A stretch of 64,000 bases of DNA from Bradyrhizobium nivariense (GCF_029846715.1 NZ_JARVWW010000001.1:372001-436000), one strand, 5' to 3'; counted from the stretch's first letter, positions 37,567 to 46,329 are shown. The notes: generated from the letters alone by a model not told the origin. Made by a program: numbers and translations.

Positions 37567-38358
37567 ATGCACGATCACACCAAGAGCAGCATCATCAGCG
37601 AGAGCAAGGTCCCGGAGGTCACGCTCGGCTTCTGGATCATCAAGATCGCCGCGACGACATTGGGCGAGACCGGCGGCGACACCGTCACCATGACGCTGAA
37701 CTGGGGTTATCTTGCGGGCACGTGCCTGTTCCTGGCGGCGATGATCGCCCTGATCGCAGCGCAAATCCGCGCGGACAGATTCCACCCGGCGCTGTACTGG
37801 GCGACCATCGTGGCATCAACGACCTTCGGTACCACGATGGCCGACTTCGCCGACCGCTCGCTCGGCATCGGCTATACCGGCGGCTCGACGCTGCTGCTCA
37901 GCTGTCTCGTGCTGGTGCTCGGCCTCTGGTATCGCTCTGAAGGTACGATCTCGGTCAACAGCGTCAGCACGCCGCGTGTCGAGGCTTTTTATTGGGGCGC
38001 CATCACCTTTTCGCAGACGCTGGGCACCGCGCTCGGCGACTGGATCGCCGATACCGGTGACATGGGCTATCGCGGCGGCGCGCTGATCTTCGCGGCGGGG
38101 CTCGCCGTCATCGCGGCGCTGTACTTCTGGACACGGGTATCGCGCGTCACATTGTTCTGGGCGGCCTTCATCCTGACACGACCACTGGGTGCGACCGTCG
38201 GCGACTTCCTCGACAAGCCGCTCGATCACGGCGGCCTCGCCTTGAGCCGGCCACTGGCCTCCGCCGTGATCGCAGCGTTCATGGTCGCCTGCCTGCTGCT
38301 GATCCCGCAACGCGCGGGACAGCATCCCAGCGAGACCCGGGCGGTCGAACAGGCCTGA
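37567..38358 (+). CDS. COG4705-type membrane protein with fourfold internal repeat (paralogue 2)
   Basis: A 263-residue paralogue of the protein at 36257. The same aromatic-Trp-x9-Gly-x4-Asp motif appears four times: FWIIKIAATTLGETGGD, YWATIVASTTFGTTMAD, YWGAITFSQTLGTALGD and FWAAFILTRPLGATVGD. Both proteins also begin with a shared KVPEVT segment, and their last repeats are almost identical in sequence (LTRP-M/L-GA). A GAGG lies before the ATG. The short N-terminus, MHDHTKSS, has two His residues. The last of three genes on this strand, it belongs to the same probable transcription unit. Confidence 0.82.
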   Translation: MHDHTKSSIISESKVPEVTLGFWIIKIAATTLGETGGDTVTMTLNWGYLAGTCLFLAAMIALIAAQIRADRFHPALYWATIVASTTFGTTMADFADRSLGIGYTGGSTLLLSCLVLVLGLWYRSEGTISVNSVSTPRVEAFYWGAITFSQTLGTALGDWIADTGDMGYRGGALIFAAGLAVIAALYFWTRVSRVTLFWAAFILTRPLGATVGDFLDKPLDHGGLALSRPLASAVIAAFMVACLLLIPQRAGQHPSETRAVEQA

Positions 38359-38363
38359 GAGGG

Positions 38364-38627
38364 TTAACGGATGATGGTCGTCAGAGACGAGTAGCGCCTG
38401 TTCGGCTTGGCTTCACCCGGCGCGAATTGCGCGAAGGCCTCGCTGACGCGAACCGCCGGCGGCGTATCGCCGGCGAAACGAAACTCCTTCGGCTGCGGCG
38501 CGTAGAAGCTGGCGCGGTAATAAGTGTCGTCGAAGCGCGCCTCGCCGACCCCGAAAAATGCGTCGCAGGCGAACAGGAGCGCATAGACTCCCGCGACCGC
38601 GACGACGATCTCCCTGAGAACTGACAT
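38364..38627 (-). CDS. small exported or membrane-anchored hypothetical protein
   Basis: An 87-residue protein with a hydrophobic N-terminus (EIVVAVAGVYALLFACDAFFG, residues ~5-25), acting as a signal or anchor. A polar tail follows with FDDTYYRASFYAPQP. I do not recognise the family. The ATG at 38627 places the hydrophobic segment at the very N-terminus; the frame is open for 15 codons further upstream. It is convergent with the COG4705-type operon, ending five bases from the last stop. Confidence 0.6.
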   Translation of the reverse strand: MSVLREIVVAVAGVYALLFACDAFFGVGEARFDDTYYRASFYAPQPKEFRFAGDTPPAVRVSEAFAQFAPGEAKPNRRYSSLTTIIR

Positions 38628-38752
38628 GCTGATGCCCCACCCTTTTGCAGGCAGGATGCACGCCGGTTCCAAAGCCGGGGTTTAAGGCTGCGTGGTTCTT
38701 GTCCGCAGGGTTTGCCGCCGCTGAGCGGAATGCAGACAATTTTACCGATCTG

Positions 38753-38789
38753 AAAAAGAGCCCGCCGGACCGGGCGATCAGGCGGGCTC
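38753..38789 (-). terminator. rho-independent terminator after the aldehyde dehydrogenase gene
   Basis: The minus-strand RNA forms a perfect 9-bp stem (GAGCCCGCC at 38781-38789 with its complement at 38758-38766) and a 14-base loop, followed by five Ts. It lies 24 bases after the gene's stop codon. Confidence 0.85.
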
Positions 38790-38812
38790 CAGGCTTGGCC
38801 GCTCGGGAGGTA

Positions 38813-40300
38813 TCAGACGGCCAGGTTCATCCAGACAGTCTTGGGCTCGGTGAAATTGTCGAGCGCGGCGGTGCCGTGCTCGCGGCCGAGGCCGGAGTCG
38901 CGCTCGCCGCCCCAGGGCAGGCGCACGTCGGTGTAGCCATAGGTGTTCATCCAGACCGTGCCCGCGCGCGCCCGCTTGGCGAAGCGCTGCAGCTTGCCGA
39001 TGTCGCGGCTCCAGACGCCGGCGGCGAGGCTGTAGGCCGTGCCGTTGGCGATCCTGAGCGCATCGGCCTCGTCCTTGAACTTGATGACGCTGACGACGGG
39101 GCCGAAGATCTCCTCCTGCGAGATCCGCATCTCGTGCGCGACATTCGCGAACACCGCGGGGCTGATGAAGTAGCCGCGATCGCCGACCTTCTCGCCACCG
39201 GTGACGAGGGTCGCGCCCTCCTTCCGGCCGATGTCGACATAGTCGAGGATCGACTTCATCTGCTTCTCTGAGATCACGGGCCCGAGCACGGTCTTGCGAT
39301 CGAGCGGATCACCGATCCTGAGCGACTTTGCGCGCGCCGCCAGTCGCTCGACGACCTCTTCATAGGCTTTTTCCTGCACCAGCACGCGGGAGCCGGCCGA
39401 GCAGACCTGGCCAGCATTGAAGAAGATGCCGGATGCAGCCGCCTTCGATGCGGCTTCGAGATCGGCATCGTCAAAGATGACGTTGGCCGACTTGCCGCCG
39501 AGCTCGAGCGAGACGCGCTTGAAGTTGCCGGCGGCGCCCTTCATGATTCCGCGGCCCACACCCGGCGAGCCCGTGAAGGTGACCTTGTCGACGTCGGGGT
39601 GATTGACCAGCGCGTCGCCGACGACGCGGCCCGGCCCCGTGACGACGTTGAAGACGCCCGCCGGCAGGCCAGCTTCAAGTGCCAGCTCGGCGATGCGTAG
39701 TGCCGACAGCGAGGTCAGCTCGGCCGGCTTCATCACGATTGTGCAGCCGCAGGCCAGCGCCGGCGCGAGCTTCCACATGCCGATCATCAGCGGGAAATTC
39801 CAGGGCACGATCGCGGCGACCACGCCGACCGGCTCGCGCACGGTGTAGGTCAGGGCGTCGTCGCGCACAGGAACGACGTCGCCGCTGATCTTGTCGGCCC
39901 AGCCGGCGTAATAGACCAGCGTGTCGATGGCGGCCGGGAAATCCTGGCGCAGCGTTGCCGAGATCGGCTTGCCCGCGTCCATCGACTCGATCTCGGCGAT
40001 CTCGTCGGCGTGCTGCTTCAGCAGCTCTGCCCAGCGCAGCAGGATCTGACCGCGCTCGGAGGCCCGCATCGTCCGCCACGGGCCTTCGAACGCCCGCCGC
40101 GCGGCGGCGACCGCATGGTCGACATCAGCCTCGTTGCCTTCGGCGACGGTGGCGATGACGTGCCCGGTCGCGGGATTGAGCGATTTGAAAGTGCGCCCGG
40201 AGCTTGCGGGGACGCGGCGGCCGTCGATCAGCAGATGCTGCGGCCGGGACATGAACTCGGTGGCCGGCGAGTGTGCAAAGTCATATGCAACGGACATCAT
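38813..40300 (-). CDS. NAD(P)+-dependent aldehyde dehydrogenase
   Basis: A 495-residue ALDH-superfamily enzyme. VPWNFPLMIGMWKLAPALA binds cofactor, ELGGKSANVIF carries the general-base Glu, and GQVCSAGSRVLV carries the nucleophile Cys near residue 300. The C-terminus has EEIFGPVVSVIKF. The layout fits the betaine/4-aminobutyraldehyde or phenylacetaldehyde group, and the exact substrate is not clear. Two consecutive ATGs (40300 and 40297) follow AGGAGG. A perfect palindrome lies just upstream, and a strong terminator lies downstream. A regulator gene starts divergently 110 bases away. Confidence 0.92.
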   Translation of the reverse strand: MMSVAYDFAHSPATEFMSRPQHLLIDGRRVPASSGRTFKSLNPATGHVIATVAEGNEADVDHAVAAARRAFEGPWRTMRASERGQILLRWAELLKQHADEIAEIESMDAGKPISATLRQDFPAAIDTLVYYAGWADKISGDVVPVRDDALTYTVREPVGVVAAIVPWNFPLMIGMWKLAPALACGCTIVMKPAELTSLSALRIAELALEAGLPAGVFNVVTGPGRVVGDALVNHPDVDKVTFTGSPGVGRGIMKGAAGNFKRVSLELGGKSANVIFDDADLEAASKAAASGIFFNAGQVCSAGSRVLVQEKAYEEVVERLAARAKSLRIGDPLDRKTVLGPVISEKQMKSILDYVDIGRKEGATLVTGGEKVGDRGYFISPAVFANVAHEMRISQEEIFGPVVSVIKFKDEADALRIANGTAYSLAAGVWSRDIGKLQRFAKRARAGTVWMNTYGYTDVRLPWGGERDSGLGREHGTAALDNFTEPKTVWMNLAV

Positions 40301-40312
40301 ATTTCCTCCTCT

Positions 40313-40326
40313 TCTGGTATACCAGA
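40313..40326. promoter_or_regulatory. probable operator, perfect 14-bp palindrome
   Basis: TCTGGTATACCAGA lies about 12 bases upstream of the aldehyde dehydrogenase start, next to its Shine-Dalgarno sequence. Its centre matches the T-x-G-T-x-x-A-C-x-A half-site pattern known for GntR (FadR-type) regulators. It is where a repressor would block this gene. Confidence 0.6.
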
Positions 40327-40410
40327 CTAGGCGGACAATGGCTGGTGTAAATATGATATGCTGTGCCTATGGACGTCTCATATATGAACTTGACTTCATA
40401 AGGTTTGCCT

Positions 40411-41493
40411 ATGCTTCAAATCGAGATCGAGGCTGTTTGGCGGTTTCGCCGGGAGGGCAGCCCCCGCACCGCGGTGGTCATGCTCGGCATTCTCAATGAG
40501 ATCCGGAAGACCGGAAAAATCTCCAGCGCGGCCAGCGATGCCCACCTTTCCTACCGCCACGTCTGGAATCTGATCGAGCAATGGTCGGAGTTCTTCGGCA
40601 CGCCGCTTGTCGAAACCCAGCGCGGTAAGGGCACCAAGCTGACCGCGTTCGGCGAGCGGCTGGTGTGGGCGGGCGAGCGCATGCAGGCGCGGCTCGGGCC
40701 CCAGCTCGAAAACCTCGCGCAGGAGCTCGCGAGCGAGATCAAGCCGTTTCTCGAGCAGCGGCCTTCGGTGATCCGTGTCCATGCCAGCCACGGCTTTGCG
40801 GTGGCAAAGCTGCGCGAATTCCTCGACCGCGAGCCAGGCATCGGCGTCGACCTGCGCTACGTCAGCAACCAGAATTCGCTGGTCTCGCTGGCGCAAGGCG
40901 CCTGCGATCTCTCCGGCCTGCATCTGCCGCACGGCGCGCTACGGGCCCAGGGCATCAAGGCTGCCCGCGAGTGGCTCGATCCGCGCGAGGACCGCATCAT
41001 CAGTTTTGTCACGCGCGAAATGGGGCTGATGGTCGCGCGCGGCAATCCGCTGCGCATCGCTTCGCTTGATGATCTCACTGGACCAAAAGTCCGCTTCGTC
41101 AACCGCGACCATGATTCCGGCACGCGGCTTCTGTTCGACCAACTGCTCGCGGCCGACGGCATCGACGAGAGCCGCATCAACGGCGCGCAGCAGATCGAAT
41201 TCACCCACGCCGCGGTCGCGGCCTATGTCGCAAGCGACATGGCGGATGCGAGTTTTGGCGTCGAGGCTGCGGCCCGGCATTTCGGCCTCGACTTCATCCG
41301 GCTCCTGACCGAGGATTATTTCTTTGTCTGCAAGCGCGCCTTCCTGGACACGAGGCCGATGCAGCGCATCCTCGAGATCATCCGCAGCGCCGATTTTCGC
41401 GCGGCCGTCGCCACCCTGCCCGGCTATGTGCCGTCGGACACGGGCACTGTCACCGGTGTGAAGGCGTTTCTGGCGATGCACGCCGTGCGATGA
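40411..41493 (+). CDS. ModE/LysR-like regulator with periplasmic-binding-protein domain
   Basis: A 360-residue regulator. The N-terminal ModE-type winged helix (residues ~1-100) has GKISSAASDAHLSYRHVWNLI and LVETQRGKGTKLTAFG. A PBP-like effector domain follows (residues ~120-345) with VRFVNRDHDSGTRLLFDQLL and FTHAAVAAYVASDMADASFG, the layout used by TupA/ModE-type regulators that sense oxyanions or small molecules. An ATG at 40411 begins the HTH. It is divergent from the aldehyde dehydrogenase gene, though the GntR-like operator there need not be its site. Confidence 0.85.
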   Translation: MLQIEIEAVWRFRREGSPRTAVVMLGILNEIRKTGKISSAASDAHLSYRHVWNLIEQWSEFFGTPLVETQRGKGTKLTAFGERLVWAGERMQARLGPQLENLAQELASEIKPFLEQRPSVIRVHASHGFAVAKLREFLDREPGIGVDLRYVSNQNSLVSLAQGACDLSGLHLPHGALRAQGIKAAREWLDPREDRIISFVTREMGLMVARGNPLRIASLDDLTGPKVRFVNRDHDSGTRLLFDQLLAADGIDESRINGAQQIEFTHAAVAAYVASDMADASFGVEAAARHFGLDFIRLLTEDYFFVCKRAFLDTRPMQRILEIIRSADFRAAVATLPGYVPSDTGTVTGVKAFLAMHAVR

Positions 41494-41526
41494 TGCCGAA
41501 GGATGCCGTCGTCTTGTCCGCGCCGG

Positions 41527-42105
41527 TCAGACGACCGGCTCGTCCTTCAGTGCAGCGATCACCTGCTCGCCTTGCACTGTCAATCGGTACGTCACCAGCG
41601 GTCGGCTCGACGGCGGCTTGCGCGCGAGTTCGACGATGTAGCCGCGCACCATCAGGGCTTCGAAGCTGCCATAGTAGCCGAACATGCTGATCTGGTTCTG
41701 CTTGAGCATCTTGAACTCGCGCAGCAGACGGATCTCGTTGCCCGAGAGCAGCGATCGGCGCACGCGCTGGACGAACCGCGCGCGCTGCTCGAACCACGCC
41801 TGGTCGGGCAATTCCTGCGGGGCCGGCGCAGGGTCTCGCTCGCAGGGACGCGCCTCGGCTATCGCATCGGCCGTAACCGGCGGCAGGCACGGCAAGCTGC
41901 TGACGACCGTGTCCTTGGCTACATCAAGCAATGCGAGCGGCCACCGCCGCTTGTTGTCCACCATGACCGGCGGCGGCACGACATTGTCGCGCACCAATTG
42001 CTCGAAGCGGCCGGCGGTCACGCCGACATGGGCGGCCGCGCGACGACGATCGACCAGACGGGTGTCCCGCACCACTTCAGGCTCGCAAGCGATATTCTGC
42101 TCCAC
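41527..42105 (-). CDS. HTH-containing protein of unknown function
   Basis: About 192 residues. An excisionase/AlpA-like helix-turn-helix appears near the start (RRRAAAHVGVTAGRFEQLV), followed by a basic VDNKRRWPLALLD. The C-terminal half resembles a winged helix (FGYYGSFEALMVRGYIVEL, then VTYRLTVQGEQVIAAL). The start is uncertain: GTG at 42105 is used, since the first in-frame ATG at 42273 would overlap the divergent LysR gene. The role is probably regulatory; no named family is assigned. Confidence 0.55.
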   Translation of the reverse strand: MEQNIACEPEVVRDTRLVDRRRAAAHVGVTAGRFEQLVRDNVVPPPVMVDNKRRWPLALLDVAKDTVVSSLPCLPPVTADAIAEARPCERDPAPAPQELPDQAWFEQRARFVQRVRRSLLSGNEIRLLREFKMLKQNQISMFGYYGSFEALMVRGYIVELARKPPSSRPLVTYRLTVQGEQVIAALKDEPVV

Positions 42106-42257
42106 CCCAAAATCCCCTGGCGCGTCGTTGCGCAGGCCTGGCGGCGAGGCCAGCCAAGCCGGCGGCGAACCTAGGTGGGACAAGCGCTCTCGAAAAGCAC
42201 AGAATTTCGTACAGGTTGATGCCGTTTCGGCAACAGCTATAATCAGCCGGGGGTCCC

Positions 42258-43196
42258 ATGCGCTTTCACTCACCTGCGATCCAGTATTTCCATGCGGTCC
42301 GCCGCACCGGCTCGATCCGGGCCGCGGCGCGCGTCCTGAACGTCGCCTCCTCTGCTGTCAGCCGCCAAATTCTCAAGCTGGAACAAGAGATTGGATCACC
42401 CTTGTTCGAGCGGACGGCACGTGGCCTGACGCTGACGACGGTCGGCGAGATGCTGGCCCGGCATGTCATGAACGTGCTCCAGGACCTCGACCGCTTCCGC
42501 TCGGACGTGCAGTCGCTGTCCGGCACCTGGCATGGCACCGTCACCATTGCCTGCATCGAGTCGCTCACCGAGTCGGTGCTGCCGGACCTGATCGCCTCGC
42601 ATCGTGGCCGCGCCCGGCGCGTCAACTTCACCACCGAGGTGAAGGGATCTTCGGACGTGCTGGAGGCGCTCAGCCGTGGTGAAGCCGACATCGGCATCGC
42701 CATGGCGCTCCGGCATCCGCCGGACCTGCGGCAGGTCGCCTTGAAGCGGTTTCGCCTCGGCGCCGTCGTCGCCCGCGAGCATCCGCTGGCGCGCCGCAAG
42801 ACGGTCACGCTGACCCAATGTCTCGCCTTTCCCGTCATCCACGCGCTGCCGGAGCTGTCGATCTACCATCTGCTCCAGCCGCTGATCGCGCAGCTGTCCG
42901 AGACGCCGGAGCCGGCCATCCAGGCCAACTCGATCGACTTGATGCGCGAGCTCGCCGCGCGCGGCGTCGGCGTTGCGTTCCAGACCCAGCTCGGCATCGG
43001 CCGCCTGTCGCGCGACGGCCAGCTCGTCTTCCTGCCGCTCGACAACGCCGGCAGTCCGGTGTGGTCGGATCTCGGCATCTACGTTCGCGCTGAACGCACC
43101 CTGCCCGCCTACACGGAATCATTCCTCCAGGAGCTGGTGCGCGAACTCGGCGAGCGCGAGCGGCGGGAGAACGCGGCGCACCCGCAGGTCGCCTGA
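42258..43196 (+). CDS. LysR-family transcriptional regulator
   Basis: A 312-residue LTTR. The HTH covers residues ~4-63 (AVRRTGSIRAAARVLNVASS, then AVSRQILKLEQEIG). The effector domain follows, with VNFTTEVKGSSDVLEAL and GVGVAFQTQLGIGRL. Such regulators usually act on a divergent gene, here the HTH protein ending at 41527, but the true target is unknown. It is the last intact gene before the decayed accessory region begins. Confidence 0.9.
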   Translation: MRFHSPAIQYFHAVRRTGSIRAAARVLNVASSAVSRQILKLEQEIGSPLFERTARGLTLTTVGEMLARHVMNVLQDLDRFRSDVQSLSGTWHGTVTIACIESLTESVLPDLIASHRGRARRVNFTTEVKGSSDVLEALSRGEADIGIAMALRHPPDLRQVALKRFRLGAVVAREHPLARRKTVTLTQCLAFPVIHALPELSIYHLLQPLIAQLSETPEPAIQANSIDLMRELAARGVGVAFQTQLGIGRLSRDGQLVFLPLDNAGSPVWSDLGIYVRAERTLPAYTESFLQELVRELGERERRENAAHPQVA

Positions 43197-43331
43197 TTAA
43201 CAAAATCAACTTTCGATGCGCTTCGACGTAATCGCGCCGGCAGCAGTTTTCCGGAATATGGCCGATGGCCGGCCGTCGATACCTTCCTGGGACCTGCTCA
43301 ACTTTGACGCCCCAAGGATCCAGAAATGCCG

Positions 43332-44072
43332 CTATATCGGCTCAAGCCTTCGCGAGTCCTCGGCATCGAGCGCTTCTCGGACTTCAGCGAATTTCGCGCC
43401 AACGAGGTGCTCGGCCTCGGCACCAGCACGCCGCTTCGTCCGCGCGAATTCTCGCTGTCGCGCGCCATCCTGCCACTCCGGGATGGATTGTTCGTTCTCC
43501 AGCGCTCCTTTGCACGGCGGTTTGAGGCCGAGATCGGCACGGACAATGGCGTTGGCCTCGTTGTCCCCCTCACGTTTCGCGAGAGCTTTGCCGAAATGCG
43601 CGGCGAAGAGCTCGGTACATTCGATGTTCGCCGTCGGTATCCGAAATGCGTTCTCGAAGGCGGCGGGATTGTGCACGTCCAGCGTCACGATCGCATCCAC
43701 CCCGGCGGCTTCGATCAATTGCGCAACATACCGCAGAGACAGTGGCTCTCCGGGTTTCGTGCGCCGATCCTGCCGCGCATAGCAAAGATAAGGCGCGATC
43801 AAGATCACGCGCGCTGCGCCCGAATCCTTTAAAGTGCCCGCGAACAGCAAGACATCGCATAGCTTGTCATGCACGCTGCGCGACGGTCCGTCATATAGCG
43901 ACTGGACAACGAGTGCATCCCGCCCGCGTGGGTCCACCAGTGGCCGCACCTTGCGCTCGCCATCTTGGAATATCCTTTCTTCGTGCTCCGCCAAGCTGGT
44001 GCCCAGGCATCCGGCGATGCCCTCCGCTTCAGGACGGCCGGCGTCGTAGGCGAAGATAAGCGGCTTATCCAT
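43332..44072 (-). pseudogene. truncated ribose-phosphate pyrophosphokinase-like gene
   Basis: The frame encodes 246 residues against about 310 for a normal Prs. The N-terminal part is good (DGERKVRPLVDPRGRDALVV, then CYARQDRRTKPGEPLS with the R-x-D/Q-R substrate loop, and TLDVHNPAAFENAF). After about residue 175 it no longer follows the family, and the PRPP-binding loop (VDDxxxTGGT type) is missing in this frame. I could not find it in the sequence that follows to 43200. Either the gene is decayed or the remnant lost its 3' end. It begins at ATG 44072, overlapping the stop of a frameshifted small membrane gene. Confidence 0.7.
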
Positions 44073-44235
44073 CACAACCCCGCTGCGATGCGAATGCCCA
44101 GCACCAGAAGCATGCAGCCCACGAGTCCGGCAATGAAAACACACGCATCCACGGCTTGCGCAGGATGATCTCGCCCTGCCGCGCCTTCTCGGCGGGATAG
44201 CCGCGGGCACCCTCATTTGTAGGCGAATGCGTCAT
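44072..44235 (-). pseudogene. frameshifted small membrane protein gene
   Basis: The frame from ATG 44235 (MTHSPTNEGARGYPAEKARQ, then GEIILRKPWMRV) matches the start of a small single-span family common in rhizobia. It then continues as nonsense. In the next frame the expected membrane helix is intact, VFIAGLVGCMLLVLGIRIAAGL, ending in a TGA that overlaps the prs start (TGATG). One frameshift near 44140 joins the two halves. It is either a pseudogene or a sequence error. Confidence 0.65.
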
Positions 44236-44501
44236 ATCCCGCGTTTCAAGCATCTGCACCGACCGTTGCAAGATGTTCCAATAAGGAACCTCAAAGGACT
44301 TCTTTGACTAGCGTCTCGGCGTCTGCCCAGGATAATAACTACCCAGGGCAAGATGCGATCCCTGGACGAGGCAATCCGAAGAGTTGGCCAAGACAAGAGA
44401 AGGGTCGGCCAAGACAAGCGTCAGTTCCGAGCATCACTTTATGGAACGGTGATTTGGCTGAGGCGTTCGTTTGTTGGGGCTCGCAGTCAGAGGAGACAGA
44501 C

Positions 44502-44798
44502 ATGAGAAAGCTCATGCTGATGTTGCTCGCCGGCGCGGGTGCTCTTGTCATGTCGAGCGCTTACGCTGCCGACGACTTTCAAATCGGAGACGGGTCGCCT
44601 CTGCTCCATCAGGCACGACTCGTTTGTGATGACGCCGGCCGATGCTGGCACACCAGGGGAGATCGCCGCGTGATTATCGGGGACGGCTATTATTCCGGAC
44701 CGCGCAGGTACGATTATTACGATCGCGGCTACTATGACCGGCCAGGCGTCGGAGTTCATGGGCCGGGCTTCAGCTTTGGCATCGGCCCAGGCTGGTGA
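44502..44798 (+). CDS. small exported Tyr/Gly-rich protein
   Basis: A 98-residue exported protein. A signal peptide spans residues ~1-22 (LMLMLLAGAGALVMSSAYA, cleavage before ADDF). The mature part has CDDAGRCWHTRGD, then a Tyr/Arg/Gly-rich tail (YYSGPRRYDYYDRGYYD) ending in a Gly-Pro-rich stretch. GAGGAG lies upstream of the ATG. No family is recognised, but such proteins are common in Bradyrhizobium. The preceding 266 bases contain no gene I can support. Confidence 0.65.
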   Translation: MRKLMLMLLAGAGALVMSSAYAADDFQIGDGSPLLHQARLVCDDAGRCWHTRGDRRVIIGDGYYSGPRRYDYYDRGYYDRPGVGVHGPGFSFGIGPGW

Positions 44799-44883
44799 TA
44801 TTGTCGCGATGCGGCCTTTCCACAGATCGGCGCCGCCGAGCCCGAGTTAAGAGTTCGGCGGGCCGTCTGGCTTTGCGCACGTA

Positions 44884-44919
44884 CCTCGATGGATTTCCTT
44901 GCCTCGATGGATTTCCTTG
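44884..44919 (+). repeat. 18-bp perfect tandem duplication
   Basis: CCTCGATGGATTTCCTTG occurs twice in direct succession, then a third partial copy (CGGTTTCCTTG) follows. It lies in the gap between the Tyr-rich protein gene and the DUF2267 gene. Confidence 0.85.
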
Positions 44920-44974
44920 CGGTTTCCTTGCGGTCAAGGCCGCACTTCTTCTTCAGCGAGTGGTCCCGTGCCGG

Positions 44975-45427
44975 TTAGGCGACAGACCGTCCTTGTTGAT
45001 GACCGACTGTCCAGAGAGCCCGCACTTCTTCAGGCAATGCGTGGCGGACCTTCTCGACCTGATTTGGGTCAAGGTGATGGTTCAAGACCTGGAACGTCGC
45101 GTGCGCGGCATCACCTGCGCCGATCGGCCGCAACGAGCTCAATTCTGCTGAAATGATCCCGAGAAACTCGGCGGCGGAACGCCAGTTTTTCGGGACTTCA
45201 CTCGGCCGCCACTGATCGTAGTAGACGCCTCGGATCAGCAACGGAAGTTGAGCACCCAGGTGTGCGGCAAGATTGACCGGGATCCGATCGCGAATGGTTC
45301 GAAGCACTGTCCCCAACGCATGCCAGGCAAGTTGCTTGTCATGCGGCAGCGTCGTCATCATCTCATCCAGCCACGTGTTTGTGAGGTGGATCGTTCTGTC
45401 GAATACATCGAGACCTGTCGCACTCAT
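44975..45427 (-). CDS. DUF2267 domain protein
   Basis: A 150-residue protein matching DUF2267: FDRTIHLTNTWLDEMMTTLP, then WHALGTVLRTIRDRIPVNLA, then HLGAQLPLLIRGVYYDQW, and a second half with FQVLNHHLDPNQVEKV. The family is helical and has no settled function; in proteobacteria it often lies with stress or CBS-domain genes. The ATG at 45427 has GGGGAC upstream; the frame is open far beyond it without similarity. Confidence 0.82.
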   Translation of the reverse strand: MSATGLDVFDRTIHLTNTWLDEMMTTLPHDKQLAWHALGTVLRTIRDRIPVNLAAHLGAQLPLLIRGVYYDQWRPSEVPKNWRSAAEFLGIISAELSSLRPIGAGDAAHATFQVLNHHLDPNQVEKVRHALPEEVRALWTVGHQQGRSVA

Positions 45428-45895
45428 GATAGCGTCCCCTTTCTCGAAGATGGCTAGACGGACAACGTCGTCCGCGACCATCGGTTCTCGCTTTTTGGGA
45501 TTGATACCGGCTGTGATATCCGTCGAAGCTTTCGACGATTTTGGCGCGACGAACGAGTTAACGGCGAAATCCTGGGGGCATGGATGCGGGGAACCAGCGA
45601 CTGAAAGCAAACCGAGTGAGCCCTTCTCGCGTTATCTTGGATTGACTGCAGACGAACTTGATTCGTCGGGCGGCTGACCCAAGTCACGATCAAGGAGCTC
45701 TCTCTTACTTGTCACAGCACAGTGAACCGCGCCGAAGAGCCAACCGCCATTGCGTGGATTTTCCTGGTCAATTCGCTGGCGCTCAACCATCTTTCATGAA
45801 ACTTCTGCACGACAAATTCGATTGTCGTTACACCAATGCCCGTGTGCCACTGCTCCGGCGGGCATCTGTTCTCACGATTGAGCTGGAGAACGGCA
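45428..45895. other. gap with no supported gene
   Basis: 468 bases of lower-GC DNA between the DUF2267 gene and the divergent membrane-protein gene. Several short frames cross it, but none has a credible start, ribosome site or family resemblance. It should hold two divergent promoters. No known operator is seen. Confidence 0.5.
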
Positions 45896-46300
45896 ATGAA
45901 TGAGCCTCTTGAGCAGCGTCGCGAACCCTCGTTGGACGCCCCATCGGGATTCCACCCCCTCGTCTACAAAGCCGCAATCGGATTTGTGGCTCTTTTCGTC
46001 GCAGCAGCCTGGGTGGCCTTTGATCGGCAAAGCGATATCGAACTTCCTCTCGCTATGCTGAGCGTCCTGCTATTTGTTGCGGTGCTCCTTCCTTACCTTC
46101 TTTGGAGGATATGGCGCACAGGTCAGACACGACCACCGACGCTGAAGACCAACAAGGGCTTCCGGAAATGGATGAAAGGGTCCACCCAAGTCTGGCAAAG
46201 CAGACTCAAGAACAGCGACGCTGCGATCGATATGCTGTTACCTCTCGCGGCCGTCGCGCTCGGCCTCGTTGCGCTGGGCATCGTGTTCGAATTGAGCTGA
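45896..46300 (+). CDS. small membrane protein of unknown function
   Basis: A 134-residue protein with three hydrophobic segments: residues ~25-45 (AAIGFVALFVAAAWVAF), ~52-72 (AMLSVLLFVAVLLPYLL) and ~112-131 (LPLAAVALGLVALGIVF). A basic loop lies between the last two. No family is recognised. Its ATG at 45896 follows GGCAATG; the frame begins earlier, at 45836, but without a hydrophobic N-terminus. It is convergent with the broken nuoB. Confidence 0.65.
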   Translation: MNEPLEQRREPSLDAPSGFHPLVYKAAIGFVALFVAAAWVAFDRQSDIELPLAMLSVLLFVAVLLPYLLWRIWRTGQTRPPTLKTNKGFRKWMKGSTQVWQSRLKNSDAAIDMLLPLAAVALGLVALGIVFELS

Positions 46301-46329
46301 GCGCGGCTGACGGGGTTCCGCCCTCGCGC

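Noticed and set aside
43197..43331. Missing 3' end of prs in another frame
   Set aside because: Reading all minus frames to the LysR stop gave no PRPP-binding loop, so the 3' part appears to be absent rather than shifted.
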